A stretch of 64,000 nucleotides of DNA from Rhodonellum sp041748555 (GTDB taxonomy: Bacteria; Bacteroidota; Bacteroidia; Cytophagales; Cyclobacteriaceae), in the NCBI GenBank assembly GCA_041748555.1, contig JBGTDA010000231.1:1-64000 (forward strand). The letters are read 5' to 3'. Shown piece after piece: positions 17,027 through 25,960 of this stretch; position 1 is the stretch's first letter, and the number at the start of each line of letters is the position of its first letter. The notes beneath the pieces are model-generated. The model did no database searches. It was given only the letters and a program-made list of their open reading frames with translations, and was not told where the DNA came from. Made by a program: the position numbers and the translations under genes.

Positions 17027-17812
17027 TCAATTACAGGTTAATCTCCTTAATTCTTTAATTGTTTGCAGCAATAAACCTAATGCAACAGGTCCTCCAAAAT
17101 GTACAGCCCTTACCAAAACCTCAGGAAACATCCCCCAACCCAATTCTGTAATTCTGGCAAAAGCGGTGATAAACCCCCAAACTGCCATCCAAAGAAAAAG
17201 CCATTTGGAACGGAACGTTAAAATGGAAAGTCCAACAAGAATGTCCAAGGATCCTATTGTCTTCAAAACAATTCCTGCAACCGATTCAGTCAAATTAAAT
17301 TCAACCAATCTTTTAGCTGTTGTAATCAGGTAATCAATAAAATAAGGATGTAAGGAAATGGCCTCTAGGCCATGGGTAATAAAAGTGATGCTCAATCCAA
17401 AAACCAATAGATAAAAAGCTACCTTTTTATAAAGCAGTCCTTCTTTCATTATAAAAATAAAGGTCACAGGAAGTAGGATTCTAACTGCATGCGCAAACAG
17501 GCTCCACTCGGTAAAGGGGCTACCCCCCTGCAGCTGAATTATCCAAGCTAAAGCCAAAAACATCGAAGCCAAAACAACTAAAATGATTTGAAATGGCCGT
17601 ATAAAAACAAAGAAACCAAGAAATAAAAAAAGCAAACCAACGGCTTTTTCAATTTGCTTAGAGGATGTCTGAGGCAAACCATAATCCATAAAAAGCATTC
17701 CCTCCACAGCACTACCACTTTGAAGCAGAAAAAATACTCCCGCACATTGCAGGAGTATCACCATTTTTAAAATCCACTTGGTATAATTAAACTCAGGAAT
17801 ATTAATCATCAT
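17027..17812 (-). CDS. Polytopic membrane protein (DoxX-like), function unknown
   Basis: I do not recognise a firm family for this 261-residue protein. It has about seven hydrophobic segments, for example near residues 14-32, 60-75, 76-94, 103-120, 130-146, 180-196 and 203-221, with short loops. The alternation of GLLFLFLGFFVFIRP and DILVGLSILTF resembles DoxX/DoxD-type membrane proteins, which is a guess. It lies 3 bp downstream of the broken metallophosphoesterase gene on the same strand and so belongs to that transcript. It may share the phosphate-locus regulation, but no function should be assumed. Confidence 0.6.
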   Translation of the reverse strand: MMINIPEFNYTKWILKMVILLQCAGVFFLLQSGSAVEGMLFMDYGLPQTSSKQIEKAVGLLFLFLGFFVFIRPFQIILVVLASMFLALAWIIQLQGGSPFTEWSLFAHAVRILLPVTFIFIMKEGLLYKKVAFYLLVFGLSITFITHGLEAISLHPYFIDYLITTAKRLVEFNLTESVAGIVLKTIGSLDILVGLSILTFRSKWLFLWMAVWGFITAFARITELGWGMFPEVLVRAVHFGGPVALGLLLQTIKELRRLTCN

Positions 17813-17815
17813 TCA

Positions 17816-18994
17816 CTACTTTGGTCTTGGAGCCCGACTATAGTATTCCAGAATATCCCCTTCTGGACCAAAAGCCCTTACCACCAAACTATCACTTCTA
17901 AATTGGATCAGATGAACATTGTCGGCACTTTTGGCAAATCCCGGAGGCCGGATAAACCACCTAGTTGTATCAGCCGTACGCTGAGGCACGCCAAGACCAC
18001 CTTCACCGATGTAGACAATCCCGGTCTCATCTGGTTTCCCATTTCTAATGGGCAGGGTCCTTTTGAGAATGTGCCCGTCAGACTCACAGGCAAGATCAAT
18101 ATTGTATTGTTCGAAAAGCGGTACCCAAGCCTCCCTGACCCTTTTAAAGGTATGGGCCTCAAAATCCTTTACCACAGGGTAAGCCGGCCTGTGAAAATTA
18201 GTAACTACCCATCTTCTGACGGGCCTGTTTTCCGAAAGCTGTCTTTCCAGCCAGCCTCTCTGGTTTCCGGCAACGCTGATTTCAGTATTCAAAGTGATCA
18301 AACTAACTTTGGGAGAAATCCGGGTATGGTAATAATAGTTGAAATTGTTTTCATCAGTAATATTGCTTAACCAAAAATTTTCCTGAAATCCGATGGCATA
18401 ATCATGGTTTCCACGTGAGATGATCAGGGGAAGCAAACGGTTTTCCTCACCGACTACAATTTCATGGTCCTCAAACCACCAATAGAGGTGTCTCCACTCC
18501 GCAGTACTACCATAATCAGCTCCATGGACAAAGGCCATTATTTCCGGATTTTCATCCATCAAAACCTTGATTCTTTTGTTCATGTTTTGCCGGCCAACAT
18601 GTGGGGTCCTGCCTGCATATATCGGCTTCTCACCTCCCAAACGGGATCCCCTCCCCACAAAATACTTACCTGGCGGTCATCTTCAGGAGCGGTGACAAAA
18701 TAATATTCCTCAGAATACTGCCCGTCCGTTTCTCTTTGATTTTACAGTAAAAGAATAGTCGTTTTTTTCTGTTTGTGAAACGGTATCATAATGCACATGG
18801 TGATCTGTGCCTTGGGCATTAAGGGTAGTCCATGAAACAATGGCATGGGTGGAAGGCTGTTCTGTCCAAAGCACCCTGACGTGCCGGGGCATTTCATTGG
18901 ATTGCAAAACCTCCTGATCATTGTTGACCTTGGTTTGGCAGGAAAATAAAACAGCCAACAATGCGACGGAAATTATTGATGGAAATATTTTCAT
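17816..18994 (-). pseudogene. Frameshifted metallophosphoesterase (purple acid phosphatase-like) lipoprotein
   Basis: Two open segments in the same frame (18994-18710, with a lipoprotein signal ending in LFSC; and 18658-17816) are separated by a stop. Translated one frame over, the gap reads QYSEEYYFVTAPEDD and VSILWGGD, the expected link between the FN3-like N-domain and the phosphatase domain. So one base appears gained near 18715 and one lost near 18650. Metallophosphoesterase motifs are otherwise present: WGGD, GADYG, RGNHD, NFHRPAY and ESDGHILKRT. An intact protein of about 390 residues would be a secreted phosphatase. Either the gene is recently dead or two sequencing errors lie 65 bp apart. 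Confidence 0.8.
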
Positions 18995-19023
18995 CTTCTT
19001 GAATTATACGGGTAAAAATAAAA

Positions 19024-19050
19024 ATAGCCTCCATTTTTCCTGGAAGCTAT
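19024..19050 (-). terminator. Probable terminator after the TonB receptor remnant
   Basis: The arms ATAGCTTCCA and TGGAGGCTAT (minus strand, one mismatch) have a 7-nt A/T loop and a following TTTTTATTTTT tract. It lies 15 bp downstream of the receptor stop. Confidence 0.65.
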
Positions 19051-19065
19051 ATTTGTCAATTTTGT

Positions 19066-20513
19066 TTAGTTAAATAAGTCAAATTTTACTCCAAAGTTGA
19101 TGCGGGCATTGTAAAATTCCTCCTGCACAGTCCTTTCCCTAATTCCCTGATAATATCTTAAGGGTTGATTTGTCAAGTTATTGCCCTCTGCAAACATTCT
19201 GAAATTTTTGTTAAACGCATAGGAGGCATTAATATCCAAAAAGGTCTGTCTATCATAATAGATATCATTGAAGGAATTCCCACCAAGTTCATCGATATAC
19301 CCACTAGCATGATTCAGGGAAACTCTTAAAACAAGTTTTTCAGTCTCAAAAGATAGTGAACCATTGAACATATTTTTTGCTGTTCCTGGAAGCTTTAGAT
19401 CACTGCTTTCACGGTCTTCAATCCCAGTGGTCCTGGAATCGGTATAAGTATAATTCACATAGACGCCCAGACCTTTCCAGATGCCAGGAAGAAAATCCAA
19501 TTGTCTCTGAAAAGCGGTTTCAAATCCATAAACATCTGCTGTACCCCCGTTTTCAGGTCTAGACAAAAGCACTACCTGACCAAATTGAGGATCGTTTACA
19601 TTGGCCAATGTCCTTTGATAGATAAAATTATTCACATCCTTGTAAAAGCCGCCCAGGGACAACAAACCTACTGATTCAAAATAATTTTCGTACATCAAAT
19701 CAAAGTTCATGGAAGTTGTCGGCACCAGATCAGGATTTCCCCTTTGAAGCGACTCATTTTCCAGACTATAAATAGCATAAGGTACAAGGTCAAAATAATT
19801 AGGTCTTGCAATTGTGTTCGTCCAGGCAAATCTCAGGATTCTGTTATCAGAAATATCATATTTGAAATGTGCCCCAGGCATAAAGTTGCTGTAGCTATCC
19901 TTAACCTCGGCTGTCGGGCTTGCAATTTCCCGGTCTTCATCAAATTCATTTCCACGATAATTAATTGCCGTGTTCTCATATCTAAGACCAAATACACCAG
20001 ACAGTTTGTTATTGAACTGATAATCTGACATGGCATAAGTTGCAGTGATGGTTTCTTGCGCATTGTAATTGCCGGTTATGTATTCTCCAACAGCATCTTC
20101 AAACTCAAAAAGAGCGGAATTTCCAAAATCAAGGTTCCCCAGAAAGGTTTTATCGATGTATCTACCGGGGGCATATTGAGGTCCGTTTAAGAATACCCTT
20201 TGGTACCTTGACTCATTTGAAATCTGAGGTCTAAGGTTTGACCATTTTGAAGCACTGCTTCTTTGACTTGTGCGGTATAGCCCAAATAGCTTACGTTAAT
20301 CACATAAGTTCCTGCCGACAGCCCAACTAAGGCAAAGTCTCCATCTTGGTTGGTAACAGTTCCATTGGTTGTGCCCTGAATAACAATGCTCGCTCCAGGC
20401 AGTGAGAGGTTCTGCTCATCAATGACTTTACCTGTAATCACTGCTTGTCCGAATACCTCTTGTGTAAAGAGAAGTAAACAGAGCATGGATAAAATTCGTA
20501 ATTCGTTTTTCAT
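19066..20513 (-). pseudogene. TonB-dependent receptor with internal deletion (plug missing)
   Basis: The N-terminal 108 codons (20513-20187) encode a signal peptide and a CarboxypepD_reg-like beta domain (GKVIDEQNLSLPGASIVIQG, then DFALVGLSAGTYVINVSYLG). From about 20208 to 19066 a different frame encodes about 380 residues of TonB-receptor beta-barrel (RYQRVFLNGPQYAPGRYID near its start) and ends in a normal C-terminal strand with terminal Phe-Asn. The plug and early barrel, several hundred residues, are gone and the two parts are out of frame, joining near 20200-20212 (AGTCAAGGTACC). It sits 24 bp downstream of the phytase gene, a known pairing, so it probably once took up inositol-phosphate products. 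Confidence 0.87.
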
Positions 20514-20537
20514 GGTTGGTACTTTAAAATGTTCATT

Positions 20538-21623
20538 CTATTTTTTGATTTTTAAATTGTTACCGGCAATATCCTCCCACCTGTAATAGTGGAAAGTCCT
20601 GTCATCAGACATGGCGACAAATAGGCCTTTTTGAAATGTTGAATTGAGTGGTGAACTGGTTACTTCAGATCCGTCACTGGATGTAGCTTCGGTTTTGATG
20701 ACCGTGATCAAATCATGTTGATGCGGATTATTTCCCTCTCCTTCTCTTGGAAAAACATGGAATTGATTGACTTCTTGATCGGATACCAAAATGTATCCGG
20801 TCTTATCGTCTAACTGGTAGATTGAAATTCCTTCATGATCTTGGGTGAAGCCTTCTGTTGCAAAAAGTGCCAGTTCTTCATTACCCTTGGCAGGGTCAGC
20901 ATGATATTTCCGAACCCCTACTCCTTCATCTGAATAATAGATGTAACCGAGTTGATGATCGACAGCAATGGCTTCTATCTCTTTTTTGCCACTGTATTTG
21001 CCGAATTTCCGGACCAGCTCCAGTTCGATACCCGTTTCACTGCCATGAATTAGATACTGCCGGAGATATGTTCCATCCATAGGCCCGTTTTTTCTGCCTG
21101 CAATCACATAATGACTATCTGAAGCCTTGTCATGATAAACAGCCACCCCCATCAGATCTTTGAATTCCGGCCCGGCTTCATTTAGATAGATTTCAATTCC
21201 ACCGGGTGATATTTCTTTCATTTCTGGAAGGCTGTAAAACCTGAGTTTGGACGTAAGACGCTCTCCGGTGACAGCAAAATCCACCTTTTGCTCACCTATT
21301 GAAAGGCCATATGCCACATCTACATTGTTGGGCCGCCGGAGATTTCTGACAACCAGTGAATCGATGGTTTTACCATCCAAGTCAAAAACATATAAAGCAC
21401 CATCCGCATCTTTATCGGTTCCAATAATTAGACTCTTGGAGGGGTCATCTGGATGAACCCAGATTGCCGGATCGTCTGTATCATGATTGACTGGATCAGT
21501 AATGATATAAGGTTTTATTGTATCATTATTTGATCGAATAATTTCCGTTTCATCCGTCTTTTCGCTTTGGCAGGCAGACAGTAAAACGGCCATCGTAAAA
21601 CAGGAATTGAAAATTTTAAACAT
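20538..21623 (-). CDS. Beta-propeller phytase, lipoprotein
   Basis: This 361-residue protein has a lipoprotein signal (AVLLSAC, Cys18). It carries beta-propeller phytase hallmarks: DPVNHDTDDPAIWVHPDDPS (about 43-62), GTDKDADGALYVFDLDGK (about 68-85), RPNNVDVAYG, and the calcium-site segment YYSDEGVGVRKYHADP (about 228-243) followed by DHEGISIY. BPPs cleave phytate in a calcium-dependent way. The protein is expected on the outer membrane or surface. It looks intact, but its downstream partners, the TonB receptor and a phosphatase, are broken. The TPR-LuxR gene upstream on the same strand is a likely regulator. Confidence 0.9.
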   Translation of the reverse strand: MFKIFNSCFTMAVLLSACQSEKTDETEIIRSNNDTIKPYIITDPVNHDTDDPAIWVHPDDPSKSLIIGTDKDADGALYVFDLDGKTIDSLVVRNLRRPNNVDVAYGLSIGEQKVDFAVTGERLTSKLRFYSLPEMKEISPGGIEIYLNEAGPEFKDLMGVAVYHDKASDSHYVIAGRKNGPMDGTYLRQYLIHGSETGIELELVRKFGKYSGKKEIEAIAVDHQLGYIYYSDEGVGVRKYHADPAKGNEELALFATEGFTQDHEGISIYQLDDKTGYILVSDQEVNQFHVFPREGEGNNPHQHDLITVIKTEATSSDGSEVTSSPLNSTFQKGLFVAMSDDRTFHYYRWEDIAGNNLKIKK

Positions 21624-21647
21624 CTAAATAGGGTATTTATTTAGGCT

Positions 21648-21655
21648 CAAAATTA
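21648..21655 (-). promoter_or_regulatory. -7-type element upstream of phytase
   Basis: The minus-strand octamer TAATTTTG matches TAnnTTTG exactly, 25 bases before the ATG. No TTTG is found at the right -33 distance, which fits a promoter needing an activator such as the adjacent TPR-LuxR protein (inference). Confidence 0.45.
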
Positions 21656-21816
21656 CGCGGAGGCTTAAGGTGAACCTACTTTATGCCGTTATCAAAAAGG
21701 CAACATTTGAAACAGGGAGCGTTGACAAAACGATTACAGGATTATCAAAAAAATGTATTAAATAATTGTTTATCAATTAGTTACCAATTGTTACCAATAG
21801 ATTATTAAATTCTAGC

Positions 21817-23472
21817 CTATAAACTATTAATAAATTGATGTAGACTTTCGCCTTTCTCCAGATCCAGTTTTTTTCTTAATCGGTATCGAGATATCCGAAG
21901 GCTCTCGGGAGATATTCCCAGCGTTGAGGCAATATCTTTTGAACCTAAATTCAGCTTCATCAGCGAGGCAAGCTTAAGATTAGCTGGAGATAGATTTTTG
22001 GACGAACGATTCAGGTTCACAAAAAAATCTTCATGTATTTTTTCAAAATTATTTCTAAATACATTCCAATCGGTTTCATGAACCAGATTAAAATCAATCA
22101 TTTTGATGAGATTTCTGATTTTCTTTTTCTGCTCCTTGGGATCATCTTCCAGTGTGTTTTTAAGTCTTTTTCTAAGTTCTTCCAAAACTCGATTTTTATC
22201 AATGACATGGAGGGTTTCGGCAGTTAATGATTTGGCATTGGCCTCCAAATCCTGAATCATTTGTTGCTCTTTCAGCTGAACATTGGCCAATTCGGTTTCC
22301 ATTAATTTTTGCTTGGTATCCATGACCGCTTTTTGCTGAATCAGTAAGTCTTCGGCCGCTTTAGATTTTAACTTTTGCCTGCTAAAAACCACAACGCTAA
22401 ATCCGATAATAACCGTGATCAACAAAAGAAGGAGGAGTTTAAGCTTATTATTCCAATTTTGTTTTTGGTAAAGTTCTTTTATTTCCTGGTCTTTTACCCT
22501 GACCTCAAAAAGTTCGTTCATCAGTGCGAGCTGCCGTGCTGATTCCTGGCTATAGATTTCCTGATAAACGGTTCTGCTACTGTCCAAATAGGCATAAGCC
22601 TTTTGAAAATCTTCGGCCTCCTGATAAACTTTTGCTATATCCCGCAAAGCACTACTTACTTGGTAGGGATCCTGAAAATTCCTACTCAATTCCAATGCTT
22701 GGGCGGAAGCAGCAAGTGCTTTTACGAGGTCTCCCCTTTTCCTATGAATATCACCAAGATTATTGATGTTGTTGATGAGTCTCAAACTGTCTCCGGAAGC
22801 AAGGTTCCGTTGATAGGCGAGATCAAAATAATAATAAGCAGAATCAAATGCTTCCAAGTCTTCATAGATACTGCCAAGATTTTCGTTCACCTCAGCTGCT
22901 AAAGCATCCAGCTGATTAGCCTTCAGTAATTGTTGCGCAGTCCACTGGAAGACAAGTGCATTTTCGTAGGCTCCCATTTTTTCATGCATTCCTCCAATCC
23001 AGCCTAAAGAAGTTGCCTGACCCAGAATATTTTCATCTTTCAAAGCCAAGTCATAGGCTTTTTGATGCATCCTCAAAGCCTCCTCCGCTGATGTAGTCTT
23101 ATAGAGCAATCGGCCTTGAAAATTGAAATTGTCTATTAATAATTCGGGGCTATCCAATCGGTTAAAAATCTCTTCGGCCAACAAGAACCGCTCCCCGGCT
23201 TCAGAATAAATTCCCTGGAAAAACAATACCTCTCCCAAAAATTGCTGGCATAACCCCGCATTTCTCCAATCTCCAGCTTCCATGCTCATTTTAAGCGCTT
23301 CTGAGGCAGCATTGTAGCTAGAATCGGGCTGGGAAAATTGAATATGGCGGGCTGATTTCAACAGGGTTGCTATGCCGTCTGAATTTCCTTTTTCAGGTTT
23401 AAAGGGCTGGAATTTGCCAACAGGCATTAATATCAAGGTTAAAAAAAGAATGAAGCAGATTTTCATATACAA
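21817..23472 (-). CDS. TPR-repeat, membrane-anchored LuxR-type regulator
   Basis: The protein has 551 residues with an N-terminal hydrophobic signal. Tetratricopeptide-like repeats run over about 30-310 (for example WRNAGLCQQFLGEVLFFQGI). A single membrane segment lies at about 342-362 (LLLLLLITVIIGFSVVVF) and a charged coiled coil at about 370-430. A C-terminal LuxR-type helix-turn-helix follows at about 490-545, with LGSKDIASTLGISPESLRI. This TPR-TM-HTH layout is a common Bacteroidota one-component regulator that senses in the periplasm and binds DNA in the cytoplasm. It precedes the phytase locus by 193 bp and is likely its regulator. It is intact. The signal sensed is unknown. Confidence 0.85.
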   Translation of the reverse strand: MYMKICFILFLTLILMPVGKFQPFKPEKGNSDGIATLLKSARHIQFSQPDSSYNAASEALKMSMEAGDWRNAGLCQQFLGEVLFFQGIYSEAGERFLLAEEIFNRLDSPELLIDNFNFQGRLLYKTTSAEEALRMHQKAYDLALKDENILGQATSLGWIGGMHEKMGAYENALVFQWTAQQLLKANQLDALAAEVNENLGSIYEDLEAFDSAYYYFDLAYQRNLASGDSLRLINNINNLGDIHRKRGDLVKALAASAQALELSRNFQDPYQVSSALRDIAKVYQEAEDFQKAYAYLDSSRTVYQEIYSQESARQLALMNELFEVRVKDQEIKELYQKQNWNNKLKLLLLLLITVIIGFSVVVFSRQKLKSKAAEDLLIQQKAVMDTKQKLMETELANVQLKEQQMIQDLEANAKSLTAETLHVIDKNRVLEELRKRLKNTLEDDPKEQKKKIRNLIKMIDFNLVHETDWNVFRNNFEKIHEDFFVNLNRSSKNLSPANLKLASLMKLNLGSKDIASTLGISPESLRISRYRLRKKLDLEKGESLHQFINSL

Positions 23473-23697
23473 AGATGCTGCAAGGGGCTTTCATGACAGT
23501 TAAGCCATTATGAACTCATTGTTAATTTTGGATAACAGCCGCAAAATGAACTGGATAATCAGGGAATAAGCAGGGGGAAAGAAGGGGTGTCCGGTTGGAA
23601 AAAATGACTGGGACCACATCCGGATTTGTTTTCCCAACTCACTATCGCCGTCGTTAACCAAGCGTATTTTCGGGGATGTGGTGGACTATTTGAGTCT

Positions 23698-24024
23698 TTA
23701 CTTCCATCTTTTGGGATGTCGGGTGGTGTTAAACAATGATATGACATCAATATCATTTCCATTGACAACATCCAAAACCGGAAAGGGAAAACGGTTTTTT
23801 GTGCTGTTCCTTACCCTGTCCTTTACCTTGTCCCATGGGGAAAACTCCATTTCCCCATTCTCATACTTCTCAAGCCTGCTGTCCAGTTCCTTTTTATGCC
23901 CCGCATCTAATTCAAAAGAACTTTCTTGTTGCTCTTTTAGTCCTTGCAGTTGTTTAAGGACTGATTTGTCCTGAAGCTGGGTTAGCCAGTGTATCAGGTC
24001 TATTTTGACAGATTGCACATCCAT
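23698..24024 (-). pseudogene. Antitoxin-toxin deletion fusion (RelE/ParE-type TA remnant)
   Basis: Residues 1 to about 75 of this 108-codon frame look like a small Bacteroidota antitoxin: helical, IHWLTQLQDKSVLKQLQ, then LDSRLEKYENGEMEFSPWD. Residues 76-108 (RFPFPVLDVVNGNDIDVISL, ending in a Pro-Lys-Arg-Trp block) read as the C-terminus of a RelE/ParE toxin, whose last strands typically end in an FNTxxxPxxW motif. The simplest reading is an in-frame deletion that removed the antitoxin end and most of the toxin gene. The fused protein lacks the toxin's catalytic core and is probably inactive. The region 23473-23697 beside it shows nothing recognisable. Confidence 0.7.
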
Positions 24025-24246
24025 ATGTATTATAATTTCATTTATTATAATTTCACACCTCCAAGTTAACGATTAATTTATTTAATTGATTCACCCCTTA
24101 TTTAGGGCACTTCTAAAAACCCCTTTTCAATATGATGCTTGTCTTATCCAAACGGTTGTCAGGGGAATATTGAATTGAGTCTTTTTTCGGTTGTTTTACA
24201 TTTACTCAATAATCAAGCGTTTAATATTTTATTAGTTTAGAATAAG

Positions 24247-24728
24247 TTATCCCATGCAAACCACCTTTTTCAGTTGCACGCATCGGCTGATATTATACAC
24301 GATGTTCATCATGCCTATTTTTGCCTTCGCCCTTGCCACTCCTATGATTCTGATGTAGGATCCGTTCATATTGTTTTCCACAAAACCGAATATATGTTCC
24401 ACCCTTGCCCTCACACCGGATTTTTCCCGGTTGGATTTTTTCCGGATCCTGAAGCTCATCCTGTCCAGGATCCGGTATTCCGGCTGTTTATCCGAAAGGT
24501 TGTAAAGGCTTTGGATGACTAGTGCCTTGAACAGCATCAGCCTGTCATAAGGCGGAGGATCACCTTTTTTCCCTTTGTCGGATTTCCTCTCAACAGATTG
24601 GCTAACAGTTTCTTAAAAGATCCTCCAATCGATATAGCGGTCGAGTTTTCCAAAGGATTACCTAATTTACCAAGCTTTTGGATTAAAAAATAATTGTCAA
24701 ATAAACCAAGGGGATTGATGTTTTTCAC
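24247..24728 (-). mobile_element. Degenerate IS5-type transposase remnant
   Basis: The N-terminus (24728 downward) reads NPLGLFDNYFLIQKLGKLG, and then needs frame changes: KLDRYIDWRIF is in a second frame, and KKGDPPPYDRLMLFKAL appears after a shift in an A tract. QSLYNLSDKQPEYRILDRMS follows. The frame then jumps to the transposase C-terminus, with RARVEHIFGFVENNMNGSYI containing the catalytic-region glutamate. The middle of the gene, with the DDE aspartates, is deleted. An intact IS5-group transposase is over 300 residues; about half remains. Terminal inverted repeats could not be set with confidence, although GGCACTTCTAAAAACCCC near 24107-24124 may be one end. Confidence 0.85.
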
Positions 24729-24840
24729 GGGTTTTTCTTATACCTAAAGATACACAATTATCAGGGTATCTCAGTAATTTAGGTTTAACGACAAATCAGA
24801 CAGAATAAAAGACGCCAGCAGGGTTTTTTTGCTAATGGAG

Positions 24841-24861
24841 GCCTGCCCTCCGGGAGGCGGG
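24841..24861. repeat. G/C-rich imperfect palindrome
   Basis: GCCTGCCCTCCGGGAGGCGG is an imperfect dyad and stands out from A/T-rich surroundings. Similar GCCTGCC-type palindromes occur between genes in Bacteroidota, from memory. The gap 24729-25067 around it holds no gene, apart from the -7 element near its end. Confidence 0.4.
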
Positions 24862-25053
24862 TTGACTGACATCCGCAGGGTGAAGTGCCTGCCAGGTGGA
24901 TAAGTAGTTTGTTTCTTCCTTTATATTGTTGCTGATCTTATTTTGGGCTGTTTTTGGGGCGAATAATTTTTGTTGGTGCTAAGAAAAATGTTAGAATGGT
25001 AAACAAGACAACGTTGAGGTTATATCTAAAGCATCCGGATTGACATTAATTTG

Positions 25054-25061
25054 TATATTTG
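25054..25061 (+). promoter_or_regulatory. -7 element placing transcription start at the zeta-like start codon
   Basis: TATATTTG is an exact TAnnTTTG. Transcription would begin about 5-7 bases later, at or beside the GTG at 25068, giving a leaderless mRNA. No matching -33 element was found. Confidence 0.45.
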
Positions 25062-25067
25062 TTTCAG

Positions 25068-25643
25068 GTGAAAAGACTATACCTCATAGCTGGATGCAAT
25101 GGAGCAGGAAAAACAACTGCTTCCTACACAATCCTGCCAGAAATACTTGATTGCAAGGAGTTTGTGAATGCAGATGAAATTGCTCGAGGGATTTCACCAT
25201 TTCAGCCTGAAAAAGTTGGTATAGAAGCAGGTAGAATGATGTTGAGAAGGATTAATAACTTGTTAGAGTCGGAGGAAAGTTTTGCATTCGAAACAACACT
25301 TTCGACAAGGAGTTACGTGAAGTTTGTAGAAAGAGCCAAACGCCTAGGCTATCAAATAACATGTCTTTTTTTTTGGCTTGATTCAGGAGAATTGGCTATC
25401 TCAAGAGTAGCGACCAGAGTAAAAGAAGGAGGACATAATATTCCCGAGGATGTGATTAGAAGAAGATATAAAAGTGGGTTGAAGAACTTTTTTAATCTAT
25501 TTCTTCCAAGGGTGGACAATTGGCTATTTGTAAATAACCCTGGAGATAGTTATGAAATTATTGCAGAAGGTTCAATGAATGACATTACTGTCAACAATGT
25601 TGTTCAATGGGTAGAATTAAAAGAAAAGTACTATGGGAACTAA
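25068..25643 (+). CDS. Zeta-toxin-like P-loop kinase
   Basis: The product has 191 residues from the GTG start; a TTG three codons earlier is possible, but the family normally begins KRLYLIAG. The Walker A motif CNGAGKTT starts at about residue 9. The zeta-type segments NADEIARGISPF (about 36-47) and FAFETTLSTRSYV (about 73-85) follow, the latter holding the substrate-side glutamate and threonines. Zeta toxins phosphorylate UDP-N-acetylglucosamine; many chromosomal relatives in this clade are uncharacterised small-molecule kinases. The next gene overlaps by 11 bases and may be its partner. The unit sits beside IS and TA debris, suggesting acquisition. Confidence 0.82.
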   Translation: MKRLYLIAGCNGAGKTTASYTILPEILDCKEFVNADEIARGISPFQPEKVGIEAGRMMLRRINNLLESEESFAFETTLSTRSYVKFVERAKRLGYQITCLFFWLDSGELAISRVATRVKEGGHNIPEDVIRRRYKSGLKNFFNLFLPRVDNWLFVNNPGDSYEIIAEGSMNDITVNNVVQWVELKEKYYGN

Positions 25644-25827
25644 AGAGCAATTAAAAGAAGAACGCGATAAGATTGTAAAAGGACTTGAAGAGACTTACAG
25701 AAAGCTTGTTCTTTTCAAAAAACAAAAGAATAGTCCGATGATTGTATTGAGAGAAGGGAAAATAACTGCAGTAGATCCAAACGATATACTACCCACAACA
25801 TTGTATAAGCGTAATGCGGGTGAGTAA
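25633..25827 (+). CDS. Small partner protein of the zeta-like kinase
   Basis: This 64-residue protein has a charged helix (EQLKEERDKIVKGLEETYRK) followed by a LVLFKKQKNSPMIVLREGKI segment that recurs in small Bacteroidota proteins next to zeta-like kinases, from memory. Its ATG lies inside the kinase gene, overlapping the last 11 bases, so the two should be translated together. It is a candidate antitoxin by position and size. Position is unusual, since antitoxins mostly precede toxins. No DNA-binding motif is visible. Confidence 0.65.
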   Translation: MGTKEQLKEERDKIVKGLEETYRKLVLFKKQKNSPMIVLREGKITAVDPNDILPTTLYKRNAGE

Positions 25828-25893
25828 TTGAAATCGAATATTTTTTTCCTAATTAACTTTCAAACAAGCAGACGGTGAATTGCTCCGAATTTC

Positions 25894-25923
25894 CGCACTA
25901 CGCCTATACTTAACCGTAGTGCG
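25894..25923. other. Intergenic hairpin between zeta unit and oxidoreductase gene
   Basis: A 9-bp perfect inverted repeat (CGCACTACG and CGTAGTGCG) surrounds a 12-base loop. There is no T tract, so it is not a standard terminator. It separates two same-strand gene units in the accessory patch. Confidence 0.6.
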
Positions 25924-25960
25924 TTACTATCAAGCACCCAATCCGATAAATTGATTCAAT

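Noticed and set aside
18650..18715. Programmed frameshift in the metallophosphoesterase gene
   Set aside because: No slippery heptamer or stimulatory structure was seen; decay or sequence error explains it better.
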